Positions 25,934-33,181 of a DNA stretch of 64,000 nucleotides are shown here, piece by piece. Below the pieces are notes generated by a model that saw only the letters and a list, made by a program, of their open reading frames with translations, was not told the DNA's origin and searched no databases. A program made the position numbers and the translations under genes. Numbering within the stretch: the stretch's first letter is position 1; each line of letters starts with the position of its first letter. Source of the DNA: Streptomyces parvus (lineage in GTDB: Bacteria; Actinomycetota; Actinomycetes; Streptomycetales; Streptomycetaceae); the NCBI RefSeq assembly GCF_032121415.1, contig NZ_CP135079.1:3968001-4032000 (forward strand), given 5' to 3'.

Positions 25934-27077
25934 GACGGCCAACACTCCGTCCCGCCCTCGCGAGCCGGCCGACGGCCCGGCGTATCCGGCGGCACGGGTG
26001 ACGGGCGCGGCACGCCGCGCGTGGGCGCTGCTGACCGAACGCCCCCTCTCCCTCTACGCCGTATCGGTCCTGCGTATCGGGTACGGGCTGCTCTACCTGG
26101 TCTTCCTGGTGCGCGAGTTCCCCCACCGGGACGCGATCTGGGGACCCGGCTCCCCGTGGACGCCGGACCTGGCCCGTCAGCTCTTCGACCAGACCGGCTG
26201 GGTCAGCGTGCTGACCCTCTCCGACAGCCGCCTCTACTTCGAGCTCTGCTACGCGGCCGCGCTCGTCGTCAGCATCCTCTTCCTCCTGGGCTGGCGGACC
26301 CGCGCGGTCTCCGTGCTCTTCGCCGTCGTCGTGGCCTCGTTCCACGCGAGGTCGATCTTCATGACGGACGGCGGCGACAACCTGGTCCTCCTGATGGCGC
26401 TCTACCTCACCCTCACCGCGTCCGGCCGCCGCTGGTCCCTGGACGCCCTGAGGGCCCGTCGGGCCCCCTCCGGCCGACGCCTGCTCCCGCTCCCGCCCCA
26501 ACTCGCGGCGGCCGGGCGGACCCTGGTCACGGCCGTGCACAACTGCGGGCTCCTCGTGATCGCCGTCCAGGTGTGCTTCCTCTACGGCGCCGCCGGCCTC
26601 TACAAGGTCCAGGGCGGCACCTGGGGGGCCGGGACCGCGCTGCATTACGTCCTCAACCTCGACCTCTTCCAGCCGTGGCCCGCGCTCTCGCACTGGGCGG
26701 ACGGTCAGGTGCTCGCCATCGCGGTCATCGGCTACCTGACCGTGCTCCTCCAGGTCGCTTTCCCGTTCGTGCTGTTCGGCAGGCTCAAGTACCCGGTCCT
26801 GACGATGCTGCTAGGGATGCATATCGGCATCGCGGTACTCATGGGTCTGCCGCTGTTCTCCGGCGCGATGATCATCGCCGACGCGGTGTTCCTGCCCGAC
26901 CGCTTCTGGGCCGCGGCCGGAAGGCTGGCCCGGCGTGGGCTCGGACGTACGGAGGAGGCGCGGCCCGAACCGGCGGACGTACCGGAGACCTCCGGGGCGC
27001 CGGATGAGACGAGGGCCCCGCGCGGCACGGTGCCGAAACAGGGCAGCCCGGTGTCGCGCGTACGCGATCGTCCCTAG
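25926..27077 (+). CDS. HTTM-domain (vitamin K-dependent gamma-carboxylase-like) membrane protein
   Basis: A 383-residue protein with several TM helices. SVLRIGYGLLYLVFLVREFPHRD, FELCYAAALVVSILFLLGWRTR and LYKVQGGTWGAGTALHYVL match the HTTM domain of vitamin K-dependent carboxylase homologues; bacterial members lack proof of carboxylase activity. The ATG at 25926 overlaps the DUF5819 stop (ATGCCTGA), so translation is coupled. The C-terminal ~45 residues are hydrophilic and Pro/Glu/Arg-rich. A substrate protein modified by the pair is not evident nearby. Confidence 0.83.
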   Translation: MPETANTPSRPREPADGPAYPAARVTGAARRAWALLTERPLSLYAVSVLRIGYGLLYLVFLVREFPHRDAIWGPGSPWTPDLARQLFDQTGWVSVLTLSDSRLYFELCYAAALVVSILFLLGWRTRAVSVLFAVVVASFHARSIFMTDGGDNLVLLMALYLTLTASGRRWSLDALRARRAPSGRRLLPLPPQLAAAGRTLVTAVHNCGLLVIAVQVCFLYGAAGLYKVQGGTWGAGTALHYVLNLDLFQPWPALSHWADGQVLAIAVIGYLTVLLQVAFPFVLFGRLKYPVLTMLLGMHIGIAVLMGLPLFSGAMIIADAVFLPDRFWAAAGRLARRGLGRTEEARPEPADVPETSGAPDETRAPRGTVPKQGSPVSRVRDRP

Positions 27078-27128
27078 GGGACTTGCGCACGCTGCCGCAG
27101 CCACGTCCTGGGGCGGGTGAGCTGGGAA

Positions 27129-27162
27129 CGGCCCCGGCGGAGCGTCTGCTCCGCCGGGGCCG
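27129..27162. terminator. Strong terminator hairpin
   Basis: CGGCCCCGGCGGAGC pairs perfectly with GCTCCGCCGGGGCCG (15 bp) around GTCT, between the convergent HTTM and serine hydrolase genes. Confidence 0.8.
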
Positions 27163-27203
27163 CTGTCGTGTGCGGGCGGGCGGCCACGGCCGCCGCCCCG
27201 AAC

Positions 27204-28427
27204 TCAGGGGGTGTTGCGCCCCTGGGAGGCGCTGCCGTCGTAGACGTTGTCCGGCGTGGCGAGCTGGGTGACCGCACGGGCGAGCAGCGTGGACGGCTCC
27301 TGGCCCCCGCTGAGGGAGTCCGTGTTGATCATGATGACCATCGTGGCCTTCTGCGCGGGCAGGTAGACGGTGACCGTCTCGTACCCCGGCAGGGACCCGT
27401 TGTGGCCGATCCACCCGTCGGCGTCGAAGATGCCCAGACCGTAGCTGAGCCCGGGGAACCCGGTCGGCAGGGTCTTGAGCCGCTGCGCCTGGGTCCGGGG
27501 GCTCAGCAGCTCCCCGGTGGCGACGACCTCGGCCCAGCGGCGCAGGTCGTGCAGGTCGGAGATCATCGCACCGGCGGCCCAGGCCCAGCTGGGGTTCCAG
27601 TCCGTGGAGTCCTCGGTCTCGCCGCTGAGCGTCTGGTCGGTGTAGCCGTGCGCGTGCGGCTCGGGGAACTCGGCCCCGGTCGGGAAGAGCGTGTTGTGCA
27701 GCCCGGCGGGACGCAGCACCCGTTCGTGGATGACACGGTCGAGGCGCTGACCGGTGACCTTCTCGATCACCAGCCCGAGCAGGACGAGGTTGGAGTTGGA
27801 GTACTGGAACCGCGCGCCCGGCTTGAAGGTGTTCTCGTGCTTCATGCCGTACGCGAGGACGCCCCGGGGGGTGAACGAGCGGTAGGGGTCGCTCAGCAGG
27901 TCGTGCACGAAGTCCGCGTCGGCGGTGTACGGGAACAGACCGCTGCGCATCCCGGCGAGCTGGCGCAGGGTGATGCGGTCTCCGTTGCGCACGCCGGAGA
28001 CGTAGCGGGAGATCGGGTCGTCCAGCTTGACGAGCTTGTCGTCGACGAGTTGGAGCAGCGCGGTGACCGTGAACGTCTTGGTCTCGCTGCCGATCCGGAT
28101 CCGGGTGTCGGCCGACATCGGCTCACGGGTGACCGTGTTGGCGACGCCGCTCGTGTGGACGTAGCTCCCCTTCCCCGGCATCCACAGCCCGACGACGGCA
28201 CCGGGGATACCGGCCTGCTCGCGGACGTCGTCGATGGTCCGGTCCAGCTCGGCGGTCAGCGCGGGATCGAGGCCGCCCGGCGGACAGTCCTCCTCGCCGT
28301 GCTGTCCGTGCTGGTCGAAGCCCGCGGCGTGCACCGCCGGGGCGGGTGCCACGGCCATCGGGGCCAGGACGGAGGCCGCGAGCAGCGTCGCGGCGAGGAG
28401 GCGTCGGGTGGGGGAGCGGCGTCGCAT
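27204..28427 (-). CDS. Secreted serine beta-lactamase/D-Ala-D-Ala carboxypeptidase-like hydrolase
   Basis: A 407-residue class C-type serine hydrolase with a signal peptide (RRLLAATLLAASVLAPMAVA...AHA, residues ~8-34). Catalytic motifs: S-x-x-K in IGSETKTFTV (~110), Y-x-N in FQYSNSNLVLLG (~205) and H-x-G in WIGHNGSLPGY (~340). This fold covers DD-carboxypeptidases, esterases and beta-lactamases. ATG at 28427 has GGAAAGG about 10 nt upstream. It lies 157 bp after the AlaRS-like gene on the same strand. The nature of the substrate (peptidoglycan or ester) is undecided. Confidence 0.9.
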   Translation of the reverse strand: MRRRSPTRRLLAATLLAASVLAPMAVAPAPAVHAAGFDQHGQHGEEDCPPGGLDPALTAELDRTIDDVREQAGIPGAVVGLWMPGKGSYVHTSGVANTVTREPMSADTRIRIGSETKTFTVTALLQLVDDKLVKLDDPISRYVSGVRNGDRITLRQLAGMRSGLFPYTADADFVHDLLSDPYRSFTPRGVLAYGMKHENTFKPGARFQYSNSNLVLLGLVIEKVTGQRLDRVIHERVLRPAGLHNTLFPTGAEFPEPHAHGYTDQTLSGETEDSTDWNPSWAWAAGAMISDLHDLRRWAEVVATGELLSPRTQAQRLKTLPTGFPGLSYGLGIFDADGWIGHNGSLPGYETVTVYLPAQKATMVIMINTDSLSGGQEPSTLLARAVTQLATPDNVYDGSASQGRNTP

Positions 28428-28584
28428 GGCGGAGGGCCTTTCCAGGCGGGGGCGGGGGAGGGGCGGGGCGGGGAGCGGACGGCAACGACACCATCCGGCC
28501 ACCGGAACACGCGCCGCGTCCCCGCCGCGTCCCGCCAAGACCACTCGTTCGGAGCCGCAGGCCGGGACGGTCCGCTGTGCGTCC

Positions 28585-29784
28585 TCACTCCCGGCGCAGG
28601 CTCCTCACCAGGTCGCGCGGCAGCCCGTGCGTGTCGTGGAGGTAGTGGAAGTCCTCCTCGGTCAGCGGGCCCTGGAAGCGGGGGCGGGCAAGGACGCGGC
28701 GGCCGCGTTCCAGGAGGTGGCCGAAGCGGCGCTCCTCGTCGAGCAGGGTCCTGAGCACGTCATCCGGGCTGACGTCCTGGCGGAAGTGGTCCAGGGTGTG
28801 CCGGACCAGGTCCTTCGACAGGTCCCCGAGGCTGCGGGAGGCGTCCTGCCGCCACAGCACGGTGAGCACCCGTCGTACCAGGCGGCGCAGCACGTAGCCC
28901 CGGCCGGTGCTGGACGGGCGGACGCCGTCGCCGAGCACCACGACGGCCGAGCGCAGATGGTCGCTGACCAGCCGCAGATCGGGCTCCTCCAGGGGCCACA
29001 GGGGCGGGACGAGGCGGCGCCAGGGGTCGAAGACGTCGCAGGCGAAGACGGACTGCTCGCCCTGGAGCAGGGCGGCCAGGCGCTCCAGGCCGAGGCCGGT
29101 GTCGACGTTGCGCCGGGGGAGAGGCACCAGGGAGCCGTCTCCACGTCGGCGATGGGTCATCGTCACGTGGTTCCACACCTCCACCCAGCGGTCGTCGCGG
29201 GTGGGCGTCGACCGCGGCGGGCCGTCGCCGCTCCAGAAGAAGATCTCCGAGTCGGGTCCGCACGGGCCGACGAGGCCGTCGGTGCCGCCACTGCCGGGGT
29301 CGTCCGGGCTCTTCGGCCACCAGTTGTCCTCCACCGTGAGTTCCACGGGGACGCCGAGGCCCTGCCACAGCTCGACCGAAGCGGTGTCCGGACCCGTCCG
29401 GCCGTCACCGGCGAAGGCGGTGGCGTGCAGCAGGCCCGGGTCGATGCCCAGGCCCTCGGTGAGCAGCCCGTACCCCCAGTCGAGGCTGAGTGGGCCCCCG
29501 TAGTCGCCGAGCGACCAGGTGCCCAGCATCTCGAAGACCGTCAGGTGCGTGGCGTCCCCGACCTCGTCCAGGTCCGTGGTGCGCAGACAGCGCTGCACGT
29601 TGACCAGGCGCTTCCCCAGGGGATGGGGGCGGCCCTCCAGGTACGGGGTGAGCGGGTGCATGCCGGAGGTCGTGAAGAGGACGGGGTCGCCGGGGGGCGG
29701 CAGCAGCGTCGAGCCCGTGATCCGGCGGTGGCCGCGTTCTTCGTAGTACTCGACGAACGTCCTGATGAGGTGGTCCGTACGCAT
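28585..29784 (-). CDS. Truncated alanyl-tRNA synthetase-like protein (catalytic part only)
   Basis: A 399-residue paralogue of the AlaRS catalytic half; full AlaRS is about 880 residues. Class II motif 1 region is YYEERGHRRITGSTLLPPP with LFTTSGMHPL; motif 2 has FEMLGTWSLGDY; motif 3 is NVDTGLGLERLAALLQG. CGPDSEIFFW is also conserved. It stops after HDTHGLPRDLVRSL, exactly where the editing domain would begin, so editing and C-Ala domains are absent. N-terminal AlaRS fragments can still charge tRNA, so this may be active. Possible roles are a resistance copy, tRNA-dependent biosynthesis, or regulation. AAGGAG precedes the ATG; a short alanine-containing leader ORF lies upstream. Confidence 0.85.
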   Translation of the reverse strand: MRTDHLIRTFVEYYEERGHRRITGSTLLPPPGDPVLFTTSGMHPLTPYLEGRPHPLGKRLVNVQRCLRTTDLDEVGDATHLTVFEMLGTWSLGDYGGPLSLDWGYGLLTEGLGIDPGLLHATAFAGDGRTGPDTASVELWQGLGVPVELTVEDNWWPKSPDDPGSGGTDGLVGPCGPDSEIFFWSGDGPPRSTPTRDDRWVEVWNHVTMTHRRRGDGSLVPLPRRNVDTGLGLERLAALLQGEQSVFACDVFDPWRRLVPPLWPLEEPDLRLVSDHLRSAVVVLGDGVRPSSTGRGYVLRRLVRRVLTVLWRQDASRSLGDLSKDLVRHTLDHFRQDVSPDDVLRTLLDEERRFGHLLERGRRVLARPRFQGPLTEEDFHYLHDTHGLPRDLVRSLRRE

Positions 29785-29875
29785 GGGGGTGGCTCCTTCG
29801 CGTGGCAGCGGGGGGAGGCACCGGAGAACGGGACCGTTCAGTCACCCGGCCGGGGCCAGAGGCTCCGCGGCACTA

Positions 29876-29900
29876 CCGACGGACCGTTTCCGGTCGCCGG
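29876..29900 (-). promoter_or_regulatory. GNRA-looped hairpin in the AlaRS-like leader
   Basis: On the minus strand CCGGCGACCG-GAAA-CGGTCCGTCGG forms about 10 bp with one bulged C. It begins 12 nt after the leader ORF stop. ACGGTCC recurs further down (near 29833), giving an alternative partner for GACCG, as attenuators do. Structure was judged by eye only. Confidence 0.35.
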
Positions 29901-29911
29901 GGGAGAGGACG

Positions 29912-29980
29912 TCAGGCGGCGGCAACCGGCGAGCTGGTCGCTCGCGCGGTCGCGGTGGTGCTTCGGCCGGTGACGTTCAT
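29912..29980 (-). CDS. Putative 22-residue leader peptide upstream of the AlaRS-like gene
   Basis: ATG at 29980 to TGA at 29912 encodes a 22-residue peptide with six alanines, ending VAAA (three successive GCC codons) right before the stop. It lies 127 nt upstream of the AlaRS-like ATG. No ribosome site precedes it, but a TAGGGT hexamer sits exactly at -12 to -7 if transcription begins at the ATG, which suggests a leaderless mRNA. This is the layout of an alanine-sensing attenuator. Not proven: alanine is common in GC-rich DNA. Confidence 0.4.
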   Translation of the reverse strand: MNVTGRSTTATARATSSPVAAA

Positions 29981-29986
29981 ACGGCG

Positions 29987-29992
29987 ACCCTA
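29987..29992 (-). promoter_or_regulatory. Possible -10 element for the AlaRS-like transcript
   Basis: TAGGGT on the minus strand fits the TANNNT -10 pattern, 7-12 nt before the leader ATG. No good -35 is visible at the right distance. Confidence 0.35.
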
Positions 29993-30308
29993 GCGCGGGT
30001 GCCTCGGCGGAGCACGAGGATTTACGTCGGCGTCGCACCGGCCGGGTCGGGCCGGCGGCATCAGGTCGCTCTCGCTGATGGTGTACGTCAGCGGGGGACT
30101 GGAGAAATCCGGGTTCTCGCGACGCCGCAGCCGGTAGAACTCGCTCCTCTGTTCATCGTCGGCCAGGATGAGCCGCGCGCCCTGCGTTCTCCTTCGCCTG
30201 CCGGAGAGGGCCCAGGACGATCCTGCGGGTGAAGCGGCGATTCGACGCGACGGAGAAGGCGACCACGCTGTCGTGCGTGACGTGGGACACCTGTGCCGCG
30301 TACGTCAC
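29990..30308 (-). pseudogene. Small gene of unknown family, apparently frameshifted
   Basis: GTG at 30308 overlaps the stop of the uridine-kinase-like gene (GTGA). It reads VTYAAQVSHVTHDSVVAF and on to GPLRQAKEN, then runs out of frame and stops at 30153. The +1 frame from about 30180 continues with GARLILADDEQRSEFYRL, then NPDFSSPPLTYTISESDL, to a TAG at 29990-29992, with normal high GC3 codon use. Removing one base near 30180 would give one ORF of about 106 codons. I do not recognise the family. Loss of function or a base-call error are both possible. Confidence 0.5.
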
Positions 30309-31051
30309 GACGCCGCCTGCCCTTTCGCGGACACCAGGCGTGGCCGCGCGAAGTCCGTGTTGTCCACCACCGCGTCCATCCTCGGCAGGGGGTCCACCTC
30401 GTCGAGATAGAGGCGCTCCGCCACCAGGTACCGGTCGCGGTGGATCGCCTCCGCGTCCGAGCCCGCCCAGTCCTGGTCGCGTTCCGCGCCGCGGCGTACG
30501 GAGAGTTCGGCGTCCACGTCCAGCCAGATCCGGAAGTCCCAGTACGCGTCGATCTCGGGCCGGAACGCGAAGACGCCGTCCACGATGAGGACCGAGTCGG
30601 GGGCGAGCGGGGTCGTGTCGGCCGCGTGGCTCTCCTGCGTCAGCGGGTCCAGGGAGCACAGCGCGCAGGCCGTCGCCTCCGGCGAGCGTGCGGGGTCCAG
30701 CAGGAGGCGCTTGGCCGAGGCGTAGTCGTACGCGTTGCGGTAGTAGCCCTCGCCCGACTCCCGGTCGTACAGGTGCCGGTCCTTCCACGGGTTCTTGAAG
30801 TCGTCCAGCGTGGCCCGGAGCACCGGGCGGCCCGACTCGGCTATCCGCGCCGCCAGTTCGTGGCCGAAGCTCGTCTTCCCCGCTGCCGTGAAGCCGTCGA
30901 TGCCGACGAGAAGCCGGCCCGGCCCCCGGCTCCGTATGCGGTCCGCCACCGCCTTCGTCAGGGAGCTGCGTTCGGCCGAAGCCGGTGCGGGGCACGGCTG
31001 TCGCCAGGTCGAGGGGGAGTGGCTCACGGATGCTGCCTCACGGTGTCCCAT
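30305..31051 (-). CDS. Uridine kinase-like P-loop kinase
   Basis: A 248-residue kinase of the uridine kinase/phosphoribulokinase family. Walker A is GIDGFTAAGKTSFGHELA (about 50-67). DDFKNPW is the usual substrate-loop region, and SVLIVDGVFAFRPEI (about 152-166) the Walker-B-like strand. These enzymes phosphorylate uridine or other small nucleosides/alcohols with ATP or GTP. It overlaps the upstream XRE-cupin regulator by 14 nt, so the two are one transcription unit. True uridine kinases share only the P-loop part, so the substrate is uncertain. Confidence 0.8.
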   Translation of the reverse strand: MGHREAASVSHSPSTWRQPCPAPASAERSSLTKAVADRIRSRGPGRLLVGIDGFTAAGKTSFGHELAARIAESGRPVLRATLDDFKNPWKDRHLYDRESGEGYYRNAYDYASAKRLLLDPARSPEATACALCSLDPLTQESHAADTTPLAPDSVLIVDGVFAFRPEIDAYWDFRIWLDVDAELSVRRGAERDQDWAGSDAEAIHRDRYLVAERLYLDEVDPLPRMDAVVDNTDFARPRLVSAKGQAAS

Positions 31052-31679
31052 CCGCCGATCCTCGCAAAGGCTCCTGGCGGGCCCTCAGGTGGGCCCGTTC
31101 GCCCTGGTGGCCGAAGAGGACGAGCAGTTCGACGGTGCGGTCGTCGTCGGGGCCGAGCCAGTGCGGGACATGCGTGTCGAACTCGGCCGCCTCGCCGGGC
31201 TTCAGGACGAGCGTCCGCTCGCCCAGGATCAGGCGGAGCCGGCCGGCCAGCACGTACAGCCACTCGAAGCCCTCGTGGGTCCGCAGGGTCGGTTCCGTGC
31301 CCGCCGGGCTCGGGCGGATCAGCAGTTTGTGGGCCTGGACCCCTCCCGGGCGGCTCAGCGGTACGTACGTGAGGCCGTCCCTCGTCACCGGGCGGAGGTG
31401 GATGCGCGGATCTCCGGTGCGGGGCGCGCCCACCAGTTCGTCCAGCGGGACCGCGTGGACCTCCGCCAGCGGCAGCAGCATTTCCAGTGTCGGCTTGCGC
31501 GTGCCGCCCTCCAGGCGGGACAGGGTGCTCTCGTTGATGCCGGTCCGCTCCGCCAGCTCGGCCAGCGTCATGCCGTGCCGGCGCCGCAGTTCGCGCAGGC
31601 GGGGGCCCACCGCCGCCAGGACGCCGTCCCGGTCCCTGACGCCCGACACCGATGGTGGCTGTTCTGCCGTGTCTCCCAT
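31038..31679 (-). CDS. XRE-family HTH regulator with cupin sensor domain
   Basis: A 213-residue protein. The N-terminal HTH, LRELRRRHGMTLAELAERTG then INESTLSRLEGGTRKPTLEM (about 30-72), is XRE/Cro-like. The C-terminal part (about 120-195) is a cupin_2 barrel with the THEGFEWLYVLAGRLRLILG and PGEAAEFDTHVPHWLG motifs. Such regulators control catabolism or detoxification genes. ATG at 31679 is chosen; a start 57 nt upstream is possible. It is divergent from a methyltransferase across 96 bp and overlaps the kinase downstream, so it probably controls both directions. Confidence 0.9.
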   Translation of the reverse strand: MGDTAEQPPSVSGVRDRDGVLAAVGPRLRELRRRHGMTLAELAERTGINESTLSRLEGGTRKPTLEMLLPLAEVHAVPLDELVGAPRTGDPRIHLRPVTRDGLTYVPLSRPGGVQAHKLLIRPSPAGTEPTLRTHEGFEWLYVLAGRLRLILGERTLVLKPGEAAEFDTHVPHWLGPDDDRTVELLVLFGHQGERAHLRARQEPLRGSADGTP

Positions 31680-31775
31680 GCCCCCAGGTTGCCGAAACGG
31701 CATGGAAACTTGCAAGGGGGGCAGGCCGCGGCGCACCTTCCTCCCCAGGGAACAGGCTAACGAGAGGAATCAGCC

Positions 31776-32441
31776 ATGAGCAGCGACACCACCGGCACCA
31801 CCGACTCCGCCGCGTTCTGGGAGGACCACTACGCCGGCGTCGACCCGCGGTGGGGCACCCGGCCCAACGCCGTCCTCGCCGAGGTCGTCACCGCCCTGGC
31901 CCCCGAACCGGGCGGTGGAGGCGGTCGTGCGCTCGACCTCGGCTGCGGGCACGGCGGCGACGCCCTCTGGCTCGCCTCGCTCGGCTGGGACGTCACCGCT
32001 GTCGACGTCTCGGCGACCGCCCTGGACCGCGTCGCCGCCGGAGCCGCCGCGGCCGGGCTGACCGACCGCGTCCACCCGAGCCGGCACGACCTCGCCCGCT
32101 CCTTCCCCGACGGGGCCTTCGACCTCGTCACCGCCTCCTACTTCCACACCCCGGTGGAGATCCCCCGCGAGCAGGTCCTCCGGCGCGCCGCCGAAGCCGT
32201 CGGCCCAGGCGGCCTCCTCGTCCTGGTCGAGCACGCCTCGCTCGCCCCCTGGTCCTGGCGGGGCGGCCACGAGGACGTACGGTTCCCCAGCCCCGACGAC
32301 GTCCTCGCGTCCCTGCGGCTCGACGACGGATGGCACACCGAGCGCTGCCACGCACCCCGGCGCACCGCCACCGGGCCCGGCGGCGAGACGGCGACCGTGA
32401 CCGACAACGTCATCGCCGTCCGGCGGGGCCGTCCCGCCTGA
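31776..32441 (+). CDS. SAM-dependent methyltransferase (TehB/thiopurine-type)
   Basis: A 221-residue class I methyltransferase. FWEDHYAGVDPRWGTRPNA is a typical N-terminal cap of the TehB/TPMT-like group, motif I is ALDLGCGHGGDALWLASLGW, and VDVSATALDR is motif II. These enzymes often methylate toxic metalloids, thiols or small antibiotics. A GAGAGGAA ribosome site precedes the ATG. Divergent XRE-cupin regulation is likely. The substrate is unknown. Confidence 0.88.
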   Translation: MSSDTTGTTDSAAFWEDHYAGVDPRWGTRPNAVLAEVVTALAPEPGGGGGRALDLGCGHGGDALWLASLGWDVTAVDVSATALDRVAAGAAAAGLTDRVHPSRHDLARSFPDGAFDLVTASYFHTPVEIPREQVLRRAAEAVGPGGLLVLVEHASLAPWSWRGGHEDVRFPSPDDVLASLRLDDGWHTERCHAPRRTATGPGGETATVTDNVIAVRRGRPA

Positions 32442-32527
32442 ACTGTCAGAGGCGGGTGGCAGAGTGGAGGCCATCGCAACCGGAGCACCGGAAGGGCCGG
32501 GGCGCCGGAAGGGCCGGAGGGGGAGCC

Positions 32528-33116
32528 GTGGGGGATTACTTCCAGACCGTCGTCGACCGCGATGCCACCGAGGCGGAGGCCGCCCCGCTGGCCGCGCGCG
32601 TGGTCGCCTGGCTCGTGGCCGAGGGCGTCATCGGGCCCGACCGCACCGAGCCCGCGCTCGGCAGAGGCCCGGGGTATCCGCCGGGACCGCGTGTCCGGGA
32701 GGCCGTCGACAGCAGCGGCTGGGGTGAGCCCTGGCAGGGCGGGCCGCTCCACGTCGACGTCACCCGCACCGTGTTCGACGCCGGGCAGTATGCCGACCCC
32801 TCCTCGGCCCGATGCCCGCGCTGCGAGCGGGACATCGCGTTCCACGACAGGGCCCTGCAGGGGATACCGGGGGCCTGGGACCCCTTCTCCGAGGCGATCG
32901 AGGACTGGGAGGCGGGCGTCGACGCCCTCGTGCGGTGCGCGCACTGCGATGCGTCGTCCCCCCCTCGTCGACTGGACCGGAATGGGGCACTGCTTCGCCT
33001 TCGGCGCTCTCGGCTTCACCTTCTGGGGGTGGCCCGACCTCACTCGGTCCTTCCTCGCGGAGTTCGACCGCCGGCTGGACGGCCACCGTACGGCCGTCGT
33101 GAGCGGGAAGATCTGA
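32528..33116 (+). pseudogene. Zinc-ribbon hypothetical protein, frameshifted at a C-run
   Basis: GTG at 32528, with a GGAGGGGGAG ribosome site, opens an ORF reading GDYFQTVVDRDATEAEAAPL and carrying two CxxC pairs (CPRC, CAHC) that look like a zinc ribbon. After CDASSP the frame shifts: the continuation PLVDWTGMGHCFAFGALGFTFWGWPDL to the stop at 33116 is in the next frame. The junction is a run of seven Cs (about 32957-32963); six would restore a ~196-residue ORF. A conserved Streptomyces hypothetical family, function unknown. A homopolymer base-call error is as likely as a real mutation. Confidence 0.65.
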
Positions 33117-33120
33117 GGCG

Positions 33121-33153
33121 CCGGGGACGGGCGGCCTGCCCGCCCGTCCCCGG
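33121..33153. terminator. Perfect 14-bp hairpin between convergent genes
   Basis: CCGGGGACGGGCGG pairs with CCGCCCGTCCCCGG over a 5-nt loop, between the frameshifted gene and the citrate synthase gene. Bidirectional terminator. Confidence 0.75.
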
Positions 33154-33181
33154 GACGACGTCCGGCCGGCCCCGAGCCGGC

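Noticed and set aside
29785..30000. T-box riboswitch for the AlaRS-like gene
   Set aside because: No T-box sequence or specifier-loop pattern is visible. A peptide-leader attenuator fits better.
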